A stretch of DNA of 64,000 nt. Source: Kappaphycus alvarezii. Its lineage: Eukaryota > Rhodophyta > Florideophyceae > Gigartinales > Solieriaceae. Location of the stretch: assembly GCA_002205965.3 (NCBI GenBank), contig NADL03000534.1:1178001-1242000 (forward strand), read 5' to 3'. The notes under the pieces were generated by a model. That model did no database searches, was not told the DNA's origin, and worked only from the letters and a program-made list of their open reading frames with translations. Positions 1 to 12,057 of this stretch are shown one piece after another. The translations under genes were made by a program, and so were the position numbers. How positions within the stretch are numbered: the stretch's first letter is position 1; each line of letters begins with the position of its first letter.

Positions 1-2095
1 CAAGCAAGGTAGCCACTCGATGCACCTTGAACTTTTAAAGCGCACTGTGTTGGAGATTCACCCAGCAAAATGAAGAAAAATTAGATCGATTATCGCAACA
101 AACAGCGTCAGTGCTGCATGTCCGACATTTCAACTTAGCGTTGATTTTTGTACATGCTGAGTAACTCATGAAAATTACATTGGCTTAATAACTTATTAAG
201 GATTAAAAATTTATCGGAGTTGGGATTGTTTCATATGCAACCTCCTAAATTTCTCACTTGTTGATGCTTTTGGAACTATGCGCGACCCTTCTAACTCTAA
301 AATCCCACCTTTTCGTAAATTCATGAAAATCGTTCAGAAAATAATCGAGCATGTCAATAAACCCCATGAAAAATGTGTAACGTTTCAAGACTTGCAGTTT
401 AAGATGTTTTGAACTCGGCTGAAACTCATTTCAGACATGCCCGACAGATGGCCCGGAACAATTTGACTAATTGAGACATTTTGACACTTTGTGATTGTCT
501 TCGAGAGCACTAGTATAGAACCAAAACGGGCGGAGAATTACCACTTTCTGGGAAAAGCAGATTTTACTCGAGTAATTCTCTGTAATGAAGCCGGCTGGTA
601 ACATTATTATCGCTACACAAGCAAGTAGTTATCCATCTTTTATTGACTCTTTCCTAGTCTTGTGTATGATCAAGGGCGCGTTGCTAGTGCCTGATGAACC
701 ATTACAAATATTTATCCGTCTAAAGCCAATGGTCTGGAATTATTAAATCAAACAAAGCAGTGCCTGCTTCAACTAAGCCAGTTAGAAAGGACTACAATGA
801 ATTTACTTTTAAATTCAATATCTTAACGGTTACACTGTAGCTAAAGTGGAAAAGCGCTAGTTTATGCAGTATATGCGAGTATTTTTTCATCCTTTGTACG
901 AGTCATTGAATTGATTGAATGCGTTTTATGATAGGAACCAGTCAAATCAACTTCGGGACAGTGTTATTAATGGGATTACCGGTACAGCAATAGGTGTTGC
1001 TCAAAATACGGAAGCAGCATCTGAAGAGATTATGACTCAGCTCTTGTTCATAACGATTTGAAAGGGTTTCATAGACCCAGTCTGTAGAAGATAGTTACTT
1101 AAGAAGTATCTGGAACTTGCTGAGTTTGGTGGCGGTGATGGAAGGCTATCTCAGATGAATTTGGTCACTATCAGATCGATTCAGTCAGTGAACATATGAG
1201 TACGTTAACAATGAGTTCATTGAAGAAGAGATGCTTCTATAGTAAAGGCTTTTGATGTTAAATAATGGGAAGAAAAAGAAGTATAAGTATGTCGCCTCAG
1301 TCGCACGATGTGAACTGGGTATCCAGCCTCGTCAGCCCAAGTAGATAAAGATCTTGGGGGAGCAGGCAAGATATTAAATGGAGGTCGAAGCCCTTCAAAT
1401 CTTCCTTGGTCGACATGTCTATGTTCCTTAGTTGTAATAGTGATTTTACAACTTCAGATATACTTTACCTTCCAGTCAGTGACTGCAGATGAGAACTACC
1501 CAAAAGATTTGCAGAAGATGATGTTTAGGAAGTTCGGGATTCGGGTGACCAGGAAATCCCAACTTAGGAGCGAAAAAAGAAAGAACAAAAGATCTTTGAC
1601 CAACTGTAGAACTTTGTTTAATCGGTGTAACAGGTCGCACAAATGCTGAACAAAGAACAGGAGAACTTTGAGCTAAGGTAAGTGGACCAGATATTACGGA
1701 CGGTGGATCGGGAACAAACCGAAGAACTGGGATCTCGCAACAGTAGCTGAGGAGCAACTCGAGAAGCTGCTGTATCTTGGACTGAGATCTGCTCGGAACA
1801 ATGTTTCGAGGATTGCGGGTGGAATTGGTTCGTTGCAGGAGTTCGTGTCGGAAGAGTCCTCGTAGCAGGGCACAGAAGCTCGCTTAAATAGACACAAATG
1901 GAGCAACTGGATCCAACCAAAAGGTAAGCGGTTGTCAGCGTGTGTTGCGCAATTTCTCCTGGCGTACTGTAATTTGACAAGCCACATCACAAATTCAAAA
2001 ATTCGAGCACCGGGGACAAGCGTACAATACAGCAAATAAATCAAACTACTACAGTACTTTATCCATCACATAGCAACCAATTGCTGCTTTTCATA
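1..2095. other. Unassigned AT-rich sequence, no supported gene
   Basis: No reading frame here shows a domain I recognise. Several short antisense frames between 1,476 and 2,044 overlap one another and look like chance ORFs. Because the RNase H end of a minus-strand Copia relic lies immediately to the right, the right-hand part of this stretch may include the decayed 3' LTR of that element, but I see no PPT or TG...CA boundary that would prove it. Confidence 0.3.
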
Positions 2096-2129
2096 TTCCT
2101 CCTATATTTTTAAAAAACAATCTCAAGCT

Positions 2130-3714
2130 TGACACTCTTATCTCAGAGGCTTGACCTTGAGTTGCTTGCTTCAAGTTGCGGAAAGTCAAAGGGCAGTTTT
2201 CCAGTGAACAAAAGTAGCTGTAAGGCTTGAGTGAGTGGGCTACCAGGCTTAGTTCCAGGGTCTGCAATATTAAGGCGCCCAGGAACCCAATACATACGAT
2301 CAGCATTACCAATTTCAAACTCATACCGAATGTAGTTGACATCTGCTCGAAAGGAAAGATCTATTGATTGCCGCTGTGTTACAGCGATTTGTAGAGATCT
2401 TTCGAGTCCAGAACAACGACAAGTTCAAGAGACAAACCCAGGAGCTTAGATTAGGTCCGCTTGAGTAAGATTCACTCATCGATACCCTCTCTAGCTGCAA
2501 GAATCTCACCAGCAGCGATAGAACGAACTGGCCTCTTGGTTTTGTGTGAAGACCATGCAGTGACATGATGAAAGGAGCCTGCATCTATAGAAGCTAAAAG
2601 TAGAACACAGATAGTAGGAGCTTTGCACTATAGGACGGTCTCCCAGCATCCGTAAAAACCAAAACTGACATCAGTTTTCACGATGATCACTAGGTCCACC
2701 GATACGTAACCAAACCCAAGTCGCTTGACATCACGAAGCATGTTCTTTGCCTACCAAATCAGAAACATGAACATTAGGTAAGCGTTCCTGCAGTCGGCTA
2801 GCAGCTGAGGAACAAAACTGAGAACTGTGGTTCCAAGTCATCCAAGCGAGCTGTTAATGGAAGAAACATAAAGTTCTCGATTGCACTAAGACTTGTAGTA
2901 GGATCTTTCGACTGAAATATGTAATAGGAGCAGACCAAGAGCATTGAGCTTGTCTTCGGCATCAATAGTGCAATAATGGTTTCTGTCTGCACAATGTTAA
3001 ATCCAAAATATCGAAGAGTTCCAGGTCATGAACAACTGTGCCAAACTTCAATTTGCATTGAATTCTTCCAACAATTGATCTCAGCATGAGCTGTCCAGTA
3101 TAAGAATTCATAGAAATTTTGGCCACAAGGCAGCCAGACGAATTTCGACTATTCCATAAAAAGCTGCGGAATATCGACCACACGGAGCAGTCCCAGATCT
3201 ATAAGCAGGTTGTCTGACTGCACTTGAAATTTCGCATTCGCATTGACAAGTCTAAGAAGCTGTTAGCAAAAGCCAAAGACACCTGTATCTATCCCGTGCT
3301 TCTCGTGGAGGAATTACGTAAACATTGCGTTCAGCAGCACCCGTCTGCAAAAACGCTGACTTGACATCGACTCGAGATAGACGCCATTTCATCAAAGTAG
3401 CAATTAATATGAGAACTCGAACTCCCAACGGAGCACAATTGAACAATCTGACCGAAGCTCATGCTTCCTTCTGTCCTCATTCCCATGAGGAGCAATCCGA
3501 GCCTTAAGCTTGAGAGTTTTGTCCTCATCCATCTTGACCTTGTAGAGAAAAATAGAAGAGATGATATTTGCATTACCAAACTGAAGAGCGGGACCATGCG
3601 AACAGTATTCTTGAAAATTTCTTCTTCGGCATCGTATGCTCGCTGCAGAACGTGAGAAGGAAACCCTTGAGCTTGATATAACATGAATACTTTGTTACCA
3701 AAGTAGTTTAACAT
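2130..3714 (-). pseudogene. Copia reverse transcriptase and RNase H remnant
   Basis: The frame 3446-3252 carries RLSRVDVKSAFLQTG followed by YVIPP, the typical N-terminal RT block of Copia elements in which the first catalytic Asp sits in DVKSAF. The overlapping frame 3714-3331 supplies the preceding segment after a shift. Further left the minus strand reads SVRSIAAGEILAAREG-like RNase H text (about 2560-2500) and then a tail resembling Copia RNase H ending with NIADPGTK (about 2290-2240). At least four frame changes are needed to connect these pieces. It is a dead copy. Confidence 0.65.
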
Positions 3715-4549
3715 TAATTCAAATCGGACTGAGAGTACTTTTTAGCTCAAAAGAACATAGAGCAGAGACAGTTCCTTCACCGATTCTGTGATAGAGAACC
3801 GCCATGTTTCCTTACTGAGATCACTCTCGGTATCCCCGTATCGTATGTGACATGATGTCTTCCATCATTTACCGAAGTCACTTCTCCGGAGTAGTATTGG
3901 TTATCTAGAGACCAAAAAACTCCGCTCGATCACCATAGACAGGTATACAGGAGTGGAATCACGAATTTCCAGTATTTTCGGGAACTGCACCATTGTCATC
4001 CAATAAATCTGGTTTACCAGAAGAAGTTATGACAGATTTATCAAGAGCGGAAGCGACCTCTCTGTCAAGTACGTCAATGCTCTCTTGAATTAATAATGCG
4101 AAAGAGTCTTTTTCGAGCGCGGGACTTACATTTCAAAAGCTTCCTTGATAGTATTACCAGAAGAGGCGGGGGCTTTGACCGTTCCAGATCAACGATCAAT
4201 TGCCAAAACAGATCTTGGCGAAATACATTTGCCTCTTTTCTCCTTGTCATGCCTGACAAAAACTTCAACTAGGTCACCAACAGATATATTTAAATCATTA
4301 ATAGCTTTGGAGCGGAGAATTCTCGTGGGCTTGCGCGTAGTTTCAATCTAGAGCTGTGCATTAAGAAGCTTAGGATCTAGTTAGGAGACTTTTGAGCATA
4401 TTGTGACTGGTCTTGTGAAGCCCTTCGCCATTTCAAATGCGGACAGAATATCAGAACCATACAGATCATTTGATACGCTCACTTCTTAGATAGCCGCTGT
4501 TCCGAGCTCGTATCATTTCCGAGCAGTAAACGGAGAAATATGCTGCGTA

Positions 4550-5094
4550 TCACATCACGCTAAGACTCAGAAAATTTCTGTTGTGTCTTCTGGGTGGTAA
4601 GGGCTTTAACGTGACACTAAGTGATGACAGATACTTATTGAACACTTCATTGTTCAAAGCTTGGTCACCAAGCACAGCAGTAGGCGGCCAGAACTGATTC
4701 ACCCAGGAAGACTCGAAGCCAAGAACCGCGTCTTTCAAAGAGGTATTTGGCACATTGTAGCAAGACGAATAAAGTGTAGCAGAGTCCATTATGTGCATGA
4801 TGTACAGGTCGTATAGATAGAAATGATATACGCATACCAACTCGTTAAAAGAGCGGTTTAAAGAGCTAAGAGAAACCTTCTGCATACCCTGAGATCTAGA
4901 TGTATGAAGGCATCCAGCAAAATTTTCTGCAGTATCGTTGAGATATCTTTCAGCAGAGTCACTCCAAAACTTTTATGAATAAGGAGGAGCTTGATATCAG
5001 AGTATGACGCGTGTCCACATACATTTCGATTAACCTTTTCGACTGTATGTTTGATAGTCATCCAGGAGCATTCCTGAATTGGCCTTCCAAACAT
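4550..5094 (-). pseudogene. Copia integrase remnant
   Basis: Frame 5094-4858 resembles the integrase zinc-binding region (a GHASYSDIKLLL block after an NRNVCGH motif). Frame 4885-4550 continues with the catalytic core: HIMDSATLYSS holds the first Asp and FWPPTAVLGDQALNN the second, followed by LPPRRHNRNFLSLS, where a Copia integrase would show the third acidic residue. The region between the two frames needs a shift. Resemblance to Copia integrases is clear, but the coding frame is broken. Confidence 0.65.
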
Positions 5095-5578
5095 ACTATT
5101 TACAACGCCAATGCCTAAAGAAGAGCGAAAAAATCAGAGCTTGAGGCATTCATGAACGTAGATCTCGGAATTGAAGAGTTCATTTCGCGATCAGAAGTAA
5201 AATAGAGTCACTAGAACCACCAGGAGTTGAAAACGAACACAATTAGATCCCATGTGCACAATGTCCGATTTGCAGTGAAATTGCGTCCTAAAGCCCACTG
5301 AGAGGAGCCTTCCAGAACCGGGTGTCGGATCATGACTTCTTAATCAGAATCGGATCGAGCAGAGAGAACAATGGATCCAAGTATAGATCTTTTAGAGTTA
5401 CTGCGTTGCCCAACCCCGTACTGCCATTGGAAATAGCCACTGAGATTGCCAGGAATCGGATCAAGTTGACCATTCTATTGCGGAATCATATCCTTCGCAA
5501 GGGCCTTAAGTTCGTACAATCCATTGGTCAATACGGTGCACCATCATCCAGGAGGGCGCCGTGCGATAAATTAGTGAT

Positions 5579-5943
5579 CTAAGAGGCATCTTCAATAGTT
5601 TCAAGCCGGAAGTCGGGAAAAGATTCCATATTGAACTTGATAACCTTCTTGTTACCTGCATGATTGCTTGCCCCACTTCTAATGGTCGTCTTATTGGTCG
5701 ACTTCACTGTAGCTGGAGGGGAACTATCATCATTGTGCTCAGAAGACCCATGACCGTACTTATCACACGTGTGGTAGTTGGATTTTGACTTAAGGTCGGA
5801 TAATTCTTGAGTAGAGAGCTTCTTCTTGCGTAACTTGCGAGTTTGCCTACTCGCAACGTCACTTGAGCGAGCTGGCATAGAAGAAAGGGATCTAGGAGCG
5901 TCAGTCGCCACATTATTGTCGCACTTCCGCACAACAGCTGCAA
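5579..5943 (-). pseudogene. Copia gag tail with degenerate zinc knuckle
   Basis: A 117-residue frame is rich in Lys, Arg and Ser, with a basic stretch (SRQTRKLRKKKLSTQE) followed by YHTCDKYGHGSSEHND, which looks like a CCHC knuckle that has lost its first Cys and rearranged its last ligand. No other domain is visible. Assignment to element 1 rests on position and orientation; it could equally be the spacer of the neighbouring relic. Confidence 0.4.
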
Positions 5944-6017
5944 CCTACTCGTATTTAATTGCCTTCAGGACACCATTCTTACCAGACGAGCGCGTGAGCT
6001 TAGATGAGTTCTCTTCA

Positions 6018-6920
6018 TTAACAGCTGCAGACATTACACCGGGATAGTTTGGGGGAGTGATGAATTGTTCCATTCTGGACTCGTGTGCCGAATAGATGAC
6101 TTTTTTTGTTGATATAAATGGTAGAGCCGTCTATAGCAACAACATGGTCATGGAGCCAATTGAGGCTTCGGTGTCGAAATAACACGACGTGTTGCGCGAC
6201 AGTCACGTATGGTATATCTGTGACTGGCGTGATAATGCCTTAGTGAGGCGATCAGTAGCGACATATTTCCGATAGCAACTCGTGCAACTTGCATGGCGCG
6301 TTGGCGAGTTGGCGCGTTGTAATGAGGTGTGTAACATTTCTGGCTTTGTAAGCGCGAAACAGGGCGATACTGCGATCAAGCTGAGGCTTCTCGGAAATAA
6401 TAGACTGAAATGTAGTTCTTGTCGGGTTGTGATGTAATTATATTATCGACCAATAACCCAAGGTGCCTCAGTCGGGTCCAGTCGATAGTGGACGCCTAGT
6501 GATGCGAGGTCATCAGCAAGCAGCTTGTTTTCAAATTCACCTCCGCGGTCGAATAAAACAATTTCGAGTAGACCGATAACAGAAAACCACTTGAGATATA
6601 GCGCGGAAAATCATTTCTGTGGATTTGTTAATAAGAAAAGAGCCGAGGCCGAAGTCTTGGGTATTACAGGTTATGTCCAAAACTTATTCAGCCTATCCAG
6701 AGATGTCAAACGCGTCCATGACTAGTATTCGATTAAAGTAGAGTGTAAGGTCAGGTAGAAATTGTCAGGGGCAATGGGGGAGGTGGGCCAATTCCTGGAA
6801 AGCTCGACAAGAGGCGGCTTTTTCGTTCAGAAAACGGATATCCGTCGGGTAAATGTGTCGTCAGAGAATGTACACAGGATGTCATTGACAGTTTTTGTGA
6901 CCAAATTGGAGGTGCACTAG
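6018..6920 (-). pseudogene. Copia integrase remnant of element 2
   Basis: Minus-strand translation around 6580-6440 reads LLEIVLFDRGGEFENKLL, then GVHYRLDPTEAPWV. The DRGGEF block matches the second catalytic Asp of the integrase core and its usual Glu-Phe neighbours. The left end (6206-6018) reads HVVLFRHRSLNWLHDHVVAIDG, the beta-rich GKVVxID segment that follows the core in many Copia integrases. Upstream parts are interrupted by stops. No intact third acidic residue could be placed with certainty. Confidence 0.55.
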
Positions 6921-7063
6921 GATGATTCGGCCTTTGTAAAAAAAATAATGTGGCGCATACTTGGAGATGAGGCAGAGATGTCCACCCAATAGTTTGCCTT
7001 GGAAGTTTTTGACGAAGCCTTGAGCCGAAATATGAACGATATTGTGGTTAGCTGGCCTAGTGA

Positions 7064-7944
7064 TTAGGTCGTATCGGGCTTGTGTTGCATATACAATGAG
7101 CAGGGGGTGGGACTGTTGGCAAGTACGTTGACGCGTGGGAATACGAGTCGATGAAGGTGACCGACGTTATTCTTCAAAAATAAAACAACGCTCAATGAGC
7201 CAATGTTTGGGGGGCTGTCGTTGCCAAAACTAAAGGTAGTGATAGATGTTTGTAGCTCGGAAGTGATATATGGCCAATTGTTTTGAGCCCAAATTTCGCT
7301 CATTAAGTCTGAAAACGTGCCACTGCCGACGAGGGGTGTTTCAAGTCATTTGAAAGTTCGCATGAATGGAATACCAGGTGTATGTTTTCTTGCGGCAATG
7401 AGTGGTCAACAAAAAAATCTATGTCTGTTAGTAGGGTTAGCATTCGATGTTGTGGGTTCACGTGAAATGTCAAAAGATAGGGAACCGAAGGCAGGGCTGA
7501 GATCAGGAAGATATGTGAGCTGGGCAAGAGGGTTAGATCTTGATTGTAGTTCGCCTGATCTGGATGGGTATCATCGGCAGCCTGATCCATTAAGAGTGAA
7601 TGATTAAGACGTGTTGAATTTGAGGGAAAGTTGTTTGAGGGTAGTGCATACGTTCTTGAATGTGGAGTCGAGTTCTTCGTGTGCAGGTTATGTTCGAAGT
7701 GGTGATGAGCCCAGTGATCAGGGCTACTGCATATGTTGCATGGGTGGCTACCGGAGGGGCGGCGTACGGGACGACGATGGAAACGGTGTCTAGAAACCAT
7801 TGTGTTGGGGTTTCGACGTTGGTACCTTCGGATGACGTAAAGAACTGTGTTGGGATCACATTCTGCGATATTAGGTTCTACTTCGAAGTCGTAGTCCTCT
7901 TCTAAGAGAAAAGTCATTGGAGGCCTTTTCGGGGTTTTACACAA
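7064..7944 (-). pseudogene. Copia gag C-terminus and protease region of element 2
   Basis: A 213-codon open frame (7944-7303) has an Arg-rich linker, then HPCNICSSPDHWAHHHFEH near residue 68, a zinc-knuckle-like array of two Cys and several His in which the last canonical Cys is replaced. The rest is Pro/Ser/Thr/His-rich, as in gag linkers. The frame 7303-7064 that follows could be the remains of an aspartic protease, but no DSG or DTG motif is visible. The length of the open frame suggests decay is recent compared with element 1. Confidence 0.5.
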
Positions 7945-8686
7945 TTAACGCAGTGTGATTTGGTCCTAAGACTGACGTGCCAATTGTATTGTCATTATTG
8001 TATGGCTGTTTTGACACAGACTGTAGAGCAAATTGAATTTTGTCAGTTAGAATATGAGGGTCAGCAGTGTTGTTTGTTATGATCTTGTGCTCAGATATTT
8101 GACCATGAATACGGTCGTGTAGTTTTTCGATTAAGGCCTGCGGTTTTGGGTACATTGTTGGCAGCTGGCTTTGCAGTAACGATAGTCACTCAACTAATTT
8201 CTCAGAATGCTGTACCTTGTTGTCGCCAGGGTGATTGTGAAAAGAAGTCATTGAAATTCCGTCCCATTCCCTGCGGAGGCGGTTCATTTGTCCGATGTAT
8301 ACACTCTTTGACGAATTAAGTTCCATAGCTCGTCTTCAGATTTGTCGTTGACAATGTCTTGAATAATTTGAGGTAGATTGTGTACTGATGGTCTTAAGGC
8401 GAGATCAATGCAAAGCTAACGTGCACTAGCGGGTACAACAAATTTTTCACAAGTTGAAATGAAGTTTTTCGGGCCCCGGGAAGGGTTTCATTGTCGAGTC
8501 CAGAACACTTGCGACCCTTCGTGTAGGAATGAGCCACATTTTCGATTGCACTATTGGCTTGAACTGAGTGCGCTTTTCCGTTTGTGGAATTGGCTATGAA
8601 GGATTGCTGTGGAGCGACTGCTACGACTTCCGATCTCTGGGATGAGCCTTGGGATAATACGAGAACCTCTTCGTGCCTCTTTCCAA

Positions 8687-8971
8687 TTATGTATTAAAGA
8701 CTCGCTTTGGAGTCCTACGATGCACTTTGACGAGGTATGGACTCCATATGCTTTGGATGATGGTAGCAAACCTTAGAATCTTTGTACTGGAAATTGTTTC
8801 AATGTCAAGCTCACCGACAGCAAGACTAACTGCAGTGCATATTTGGTCTTCTCTAGATGTCGTCTTGGTATGAGTGCGAGCGAGTTGTAGACGGCTCATA
8901 ACCTCGTCATAAGTAAGTGGTGCGGAATCCTCGCGAGCTTCAAGCGCTTCAATGAAAGCGTTTATGTCCAT
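8687..8971 (-). pseudogene. Probable N-terminus of gag, element 2
   Basis: A 94-codon frame starts with MDINAFIEALEARED and is helical and acidic at first. It lies upstream of the zinc-knuckle region on the same strand, where the gag N-terminus is expected. There is no decisive motif; the call rests on position. The span to 8155 needs several frame changes. Confidence 0.35.
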
Positions 8972-9267
8972 TAGGGTCTAAAAATTAACGTCAATGGGAC
9001 GATTTGGTGCAATGCCAGAATAAAGTCAATGCGGTAGGTTTTTCAGTGGTAGCGATGCTACCATGAGAAAGACCAGGGTGATATGAGTGGATTTACTTCA
9101 TGTAGGTTTCTGTCCTTTGAGAGTAGGAAATATTCTACCGTTGGTGTTCCGCATATATATAGCCAGATGCTGGAGAGTCAGTTCGGATAAATGCAAGTTG
9201 TGCTAACACTGTAACATATAGTATATAGTGAACTATGGTGTGCAGTATATTCCACGCTCTGAGCTTA
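8972..9267. other. Gap between Copia element 2 and Harbinger element
   Basis: No gene seen. The position directly upstream of the gag start of element 2 makes part of a decayed 5' LTR likely, but I cannot delimit it. The last 13 bases carry CTCTGAGCTTA, which recurs with two differences beside the repeat copy at 21,316 and helps to define the left edge of the Harbinger insertion. Confidence 0.3.
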
Positions 9268-10064
9268 GGGGCGTTCTATGACTTTTTTAAATTCTGAAAC
9301 GTTGAAAAAGTGAAACGCGCTAATCATGTCGCTATTCATTGTTTCACGACAGGAATCATTCTATAACTCCCTAGAAAAAATGAAACATGGAAGAGTGGAG
9401 CACGGTGGACTGTACTTTCTACAGATGATGTGAAAAAAGTAATAATGTCAACTCCTCTCAAAAGTCACGAAACAAAAAAGAACACGCTACCTCAACCATT
9501 ATGACGTTGCCAAAAACATTGTCCCTATCCTGAACATCAACTCTGCTAGAAGATGGAATCTACGACGAAATAGAACTGCCTCCATAGAGATCCAGAAGAA
9601 CAGATTGCAGAGGGGATCGATCACTGCAGAAACAGTTTCAATTTTGTCATTTGTCGCACATATGGCAGTTCACAAGCCAGACGGAAGAATAAATCTCGTT
9701 GTGCCGCACAGAAAAAATTCGACTTCGAGAAACATGTCTATTCAATTGACGAAAGTCACTTTCAGCGCTTGTGCCGAGTCAGCAGACAGCAATTTCAATT
9801 ATTTCATCTACTAATAGCTCATTCTGTCCAAGAGGCAAGTTCGAGAAACGCAAAAGGCCGCTACTGTACCATTCAACGTAATGCTGTGTGTGACTTTAAG
9901 AATATTTGCTCATGCTAGTTACCTTGGTATTGGATGGCAGTATGGTATAGGAACGGCGAGGACCTATTATATATTTAATCAAATGCTGATCGCATTGAAA
10001 GAACTACTAGAGCCCATATGATTCCCGCTATCGGAACAAGAGTGTCACTAGGAATCAGAGAAGC

Positions 10065-10613
10065 TTGTTCAAGGAAAAATTCCCTCTCTATGGAGTAATT
10101 GCTGGGCTGTATTTCATAGCAATCGAAATTAATCAACCAGTACTGGCTATTATAATCGAAAAGGCTTCTTCTCCATTTCTGTTCAGGCAGCTGGGAGCGA
10201 ATCACAAGTTTTTGTTACTGTCTGCAAGGCTCGCCGTCCAATACATGATTCAATTGCTTTCAGGTCTACTAAACTCCTTGATCTTTTTAAGTTCTAACCT
10301 TTTACCGAAATGGGCTATAATTGGCGCATATGAAGCGTATCAAAATGGAGGGCACATCTTAATCCCGTACAGTGAAAGGAGGTTTTCAAAGTCTCAGGAT
10401 TCTTTCAATTATTGCCTATCATCTTGTCGTATCGCGGTTGAGCAAGCTTTTGGGATTCTAGTGACTAGGGTCGGTATATTTTGGTCACAATTAAGTTTCA
10501 ATTTGTCTGAGAACACTCTGCTAATTCTTGTTGCATGCAAATTGCATAATTTTATTGTCGATCACTCGCGTCAATCAGACCATCTGCCATCTGAAACAGC
10601 GAATGAGAACTGA
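10065..10613 (+). pseudogene. Harbinger transposase, C-terminal part, catalytic residues lost
   Basis: A 182-codon frame resembles the DDE superfamily endonuclease (DDE_Tnp_4) of PIF/Harbinger elements. The C-terminal half is well kept: AYQNGGHILIPYSER, then SFNYCLSSCRIAVEQAFGIL with the catalytic Glu, and a terminal ACKLHNFIVDHS block. Two catalytic Asp residues appear mutated: the block usually reading GLDGIAIE is GLYFIAIE here, and the usual GDEAYPNGG is GAYEAYQNGG. The first half of the domain requires frame changes upstream of 10,065. The protein is predicted inactive. Confidence 0.7.
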
Positions 10614-10714
10614 ATGCATGTGGTTTATTTACGAAACCTACTACACACTGATCAAGAAATTGAACTCAACTGTAATCGATGTGGGCAGCAGTCATTTTTA
10701 AGAGACAAAACTGC

Positions 10715-11060
10715 TCAGAAGTTGAACATACTTGGCTTTATTCGCGCCTCACAAAAAATATGACTATGTACATCGAAATCAGGATGCAGTTTTCTTATAA
10801 TATCATACAAAATATTGGGAATATCATTGTAAGTCTGCTTCTCGGCTTCATCACCAGCCATTAACAGCATTTCCTTTGTTTGCTTTATGGAATGCAATAG
10901 GGACTGCAATGTCCCTTGCATCAGCTGCTTTAAATCGAGTTTTATCGCGTTCTGCTTCCTCTGCTTGCCTTGAAGTTTCCAGATTCAGAGGCTTCAGAGC
11001 GGAAGACAGGGCATCCATTCCTACAATACGAATCCCCTCGCTTCCTCTCTTCTGCTTCTT
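10715..11060 (-). pseudogene. Second Harbinger ORF, charged C-terminal region
   Basis: The minus strand reads PTKKQKRGSEGIRIVGMD, then LETSRQAEEAERDKTRFKAA, and after a shift IKQTKEMLLMAGDEAEKQTY (frame 10921-10715). This charged, coiled-coil-like tail is typical of the Myb/trihelix-like accessory protein that partners the Harbinger transposase. The N-terminal DNA-binding domain, expected between about 11,060 and 11,640, could not be recognised. The two genes converge, as in related elements. Confidence 0.4.
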
Positions 11061-11792
11061 GGTGGGAGTACTTGACTACTTATTCGGACGCACAGCGTCC
11101 CCAACTCCCTCTTACCGTGGAATGAGAACGATAGGAGGTTTTGATTGCAGGCAGACGGTGGTGAGTAGAATGCAGCAGTTCGTGCCGATGCGGGGAGATT
11201 ATCAGTAAAGGAAACAGATAGCTCGTGCGATTTTTGGCAGTGAGTAAGAAACGCGGGCGAAGAGTGGGCGTGATGGTGGCCAAAGGGTAGGAACTGAAAG
11301 CCATCAGTCGGTTAAGTGGTAAGGAGAATGTGAGGAACGTAAAGGAGCGTCGGAAGTTGGATGTGAAAACTGTTGTTGTGACGTGTGGTCGTTCAAAAGG
11401 ATGCTCGATGAGAAGGCAAAGAAATGGTATCCAGTAGTTGGTGCGGTCGAGTGACAAAGTGGAGGCCAGCAGGCTGGGTTTGAGAACAGTTTTGGTGTGA
11501 ATTTTTGGTGGTAACGATGGTGGGTGAGAAAACTAGTAAGCGAAGGAGCAGACGGTCCGGCGGAGACACAGTGGCGGAGAAAAAGTTAGGTCAAAAAGCC
11601 GAGTGTGTTTCGAAGATGGAATTTGTTGGAAGTTAATTCGTTTCTAGTTTCAAAGTGTGACCGGCAAATCCTAGATTTCCCGGTCAGGGTTTGAAATGCT
11701 GAAGCAATCGTGGCCAGTTTGGCTTCTTTGATTGGCTTTTAATTTTACATTTTTTTCAATTTTTCATGTTTCAAAAAGATATACAACATCCC

Positions 11793-11845
11793 TTTCGGTA
11801 AGCTCTTGTGAAGCTGCTGAAAAATATGATACATCCCAGTAATGG
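11793..11845 (+). repeat. Dispersed repeat, copy 1 (interrupted by Harbinger)
   Basis: The 45 bases from 11,801 match 21,324-21,368 at 39 positions; most of the differences are A/G. The Harbinger right end abuts it. Confidence 0.6.
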
Positions 11846-12057
11846 TTACTCTGTATTGTACTGTTATGGAAATGAGACCCTACACGCACACTGTACCAAT
11901 AGCTGAATGGTCCCACAACGCAGGGTACGGGACCTTTCGGAGAAGCTGAGCATAAGTACGCTTTAGCTACAAATTTACGTTAGTGAATTGTACTTGCTAT
12001 GCACTTTGATGAATTTAATTACTGAACGCTGTATTTCACCTGATACTGGGTTAAAAA

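Larger units (their letters stand above)
2096..5943 (-). mobile_element. Degenerate Ty1/Copia retrotransposon relic (element 1)
   Basis: Read on the minus strand, Copia domains follow in the expected order: a gag tail with a broken zinc knuckle (5943-5579), integrase (5094-4550), reverse transcriptase (3714-3184) and RNase H (about 2600-2130). Integrase-before-RT order is diagnostic of Ty1/Copia rather than Ty3/Gypsy. Every domain is cut by stops and frameshifts, so the element cannot encode a working polyprotein. LTRs were not identified. Its gag end lies next to the integrase end of a second Copia relic (element 2) in the same orientation, so the two are either tandem or one truncated the other. 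Confidence 0.75.
6018..8971 (-). mobile_element. Truncated Ty1/Copia retrotransposon relic (element 2)
   Basis: On the minus strand a gag-like start (8971-8687) is followed by a second gag piece (8155-7937), a long frame with a zinc-knuckle-like motif (7944-7303), a protease-like tail (7303-7064) and a broken integrase (about 6920-6018). No RT or RNase H of this element follows; instead element 1 gag begins. The element is therefore cut after the integrase, either by deletion or by insertion of element 1. Stops are frequent outside the 213-codon frame. Confidence 0.6.
9268..11792 (+). mobile_element. PIF/Harbinger DNA transposon, decayed
   Basis: The element carries a DDE_Tnp_4-type transposase frame on the plus strand and a second, convergent frame on the minus strand, the classic two-ORF layout of PIF/Harbinger elements. 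The left end GGGGCGTTCTATGACTTTTT (9268-9287) and the reverse complement of the right end (GGGATGTTGTATATCTTTTT) are similar over about 25 bases, giving terminal inverted repeats. A TTA precedes the left end and TTT follows the right one, close to the 3-bp TTA/TAA duplication expected of the superfamily. A related repeat at 21,316-21,368 lacks the insertion and supports these boundaries. Confidence 0.6.

Noticed and set aside
11080..11457. 125-codon minus frame as the Myb domain of the Harbinger accessory protein
   Set aside because: I could not find the Trp pattern of Myb or trihelix domains in it; kept only the charged C-terminal part.
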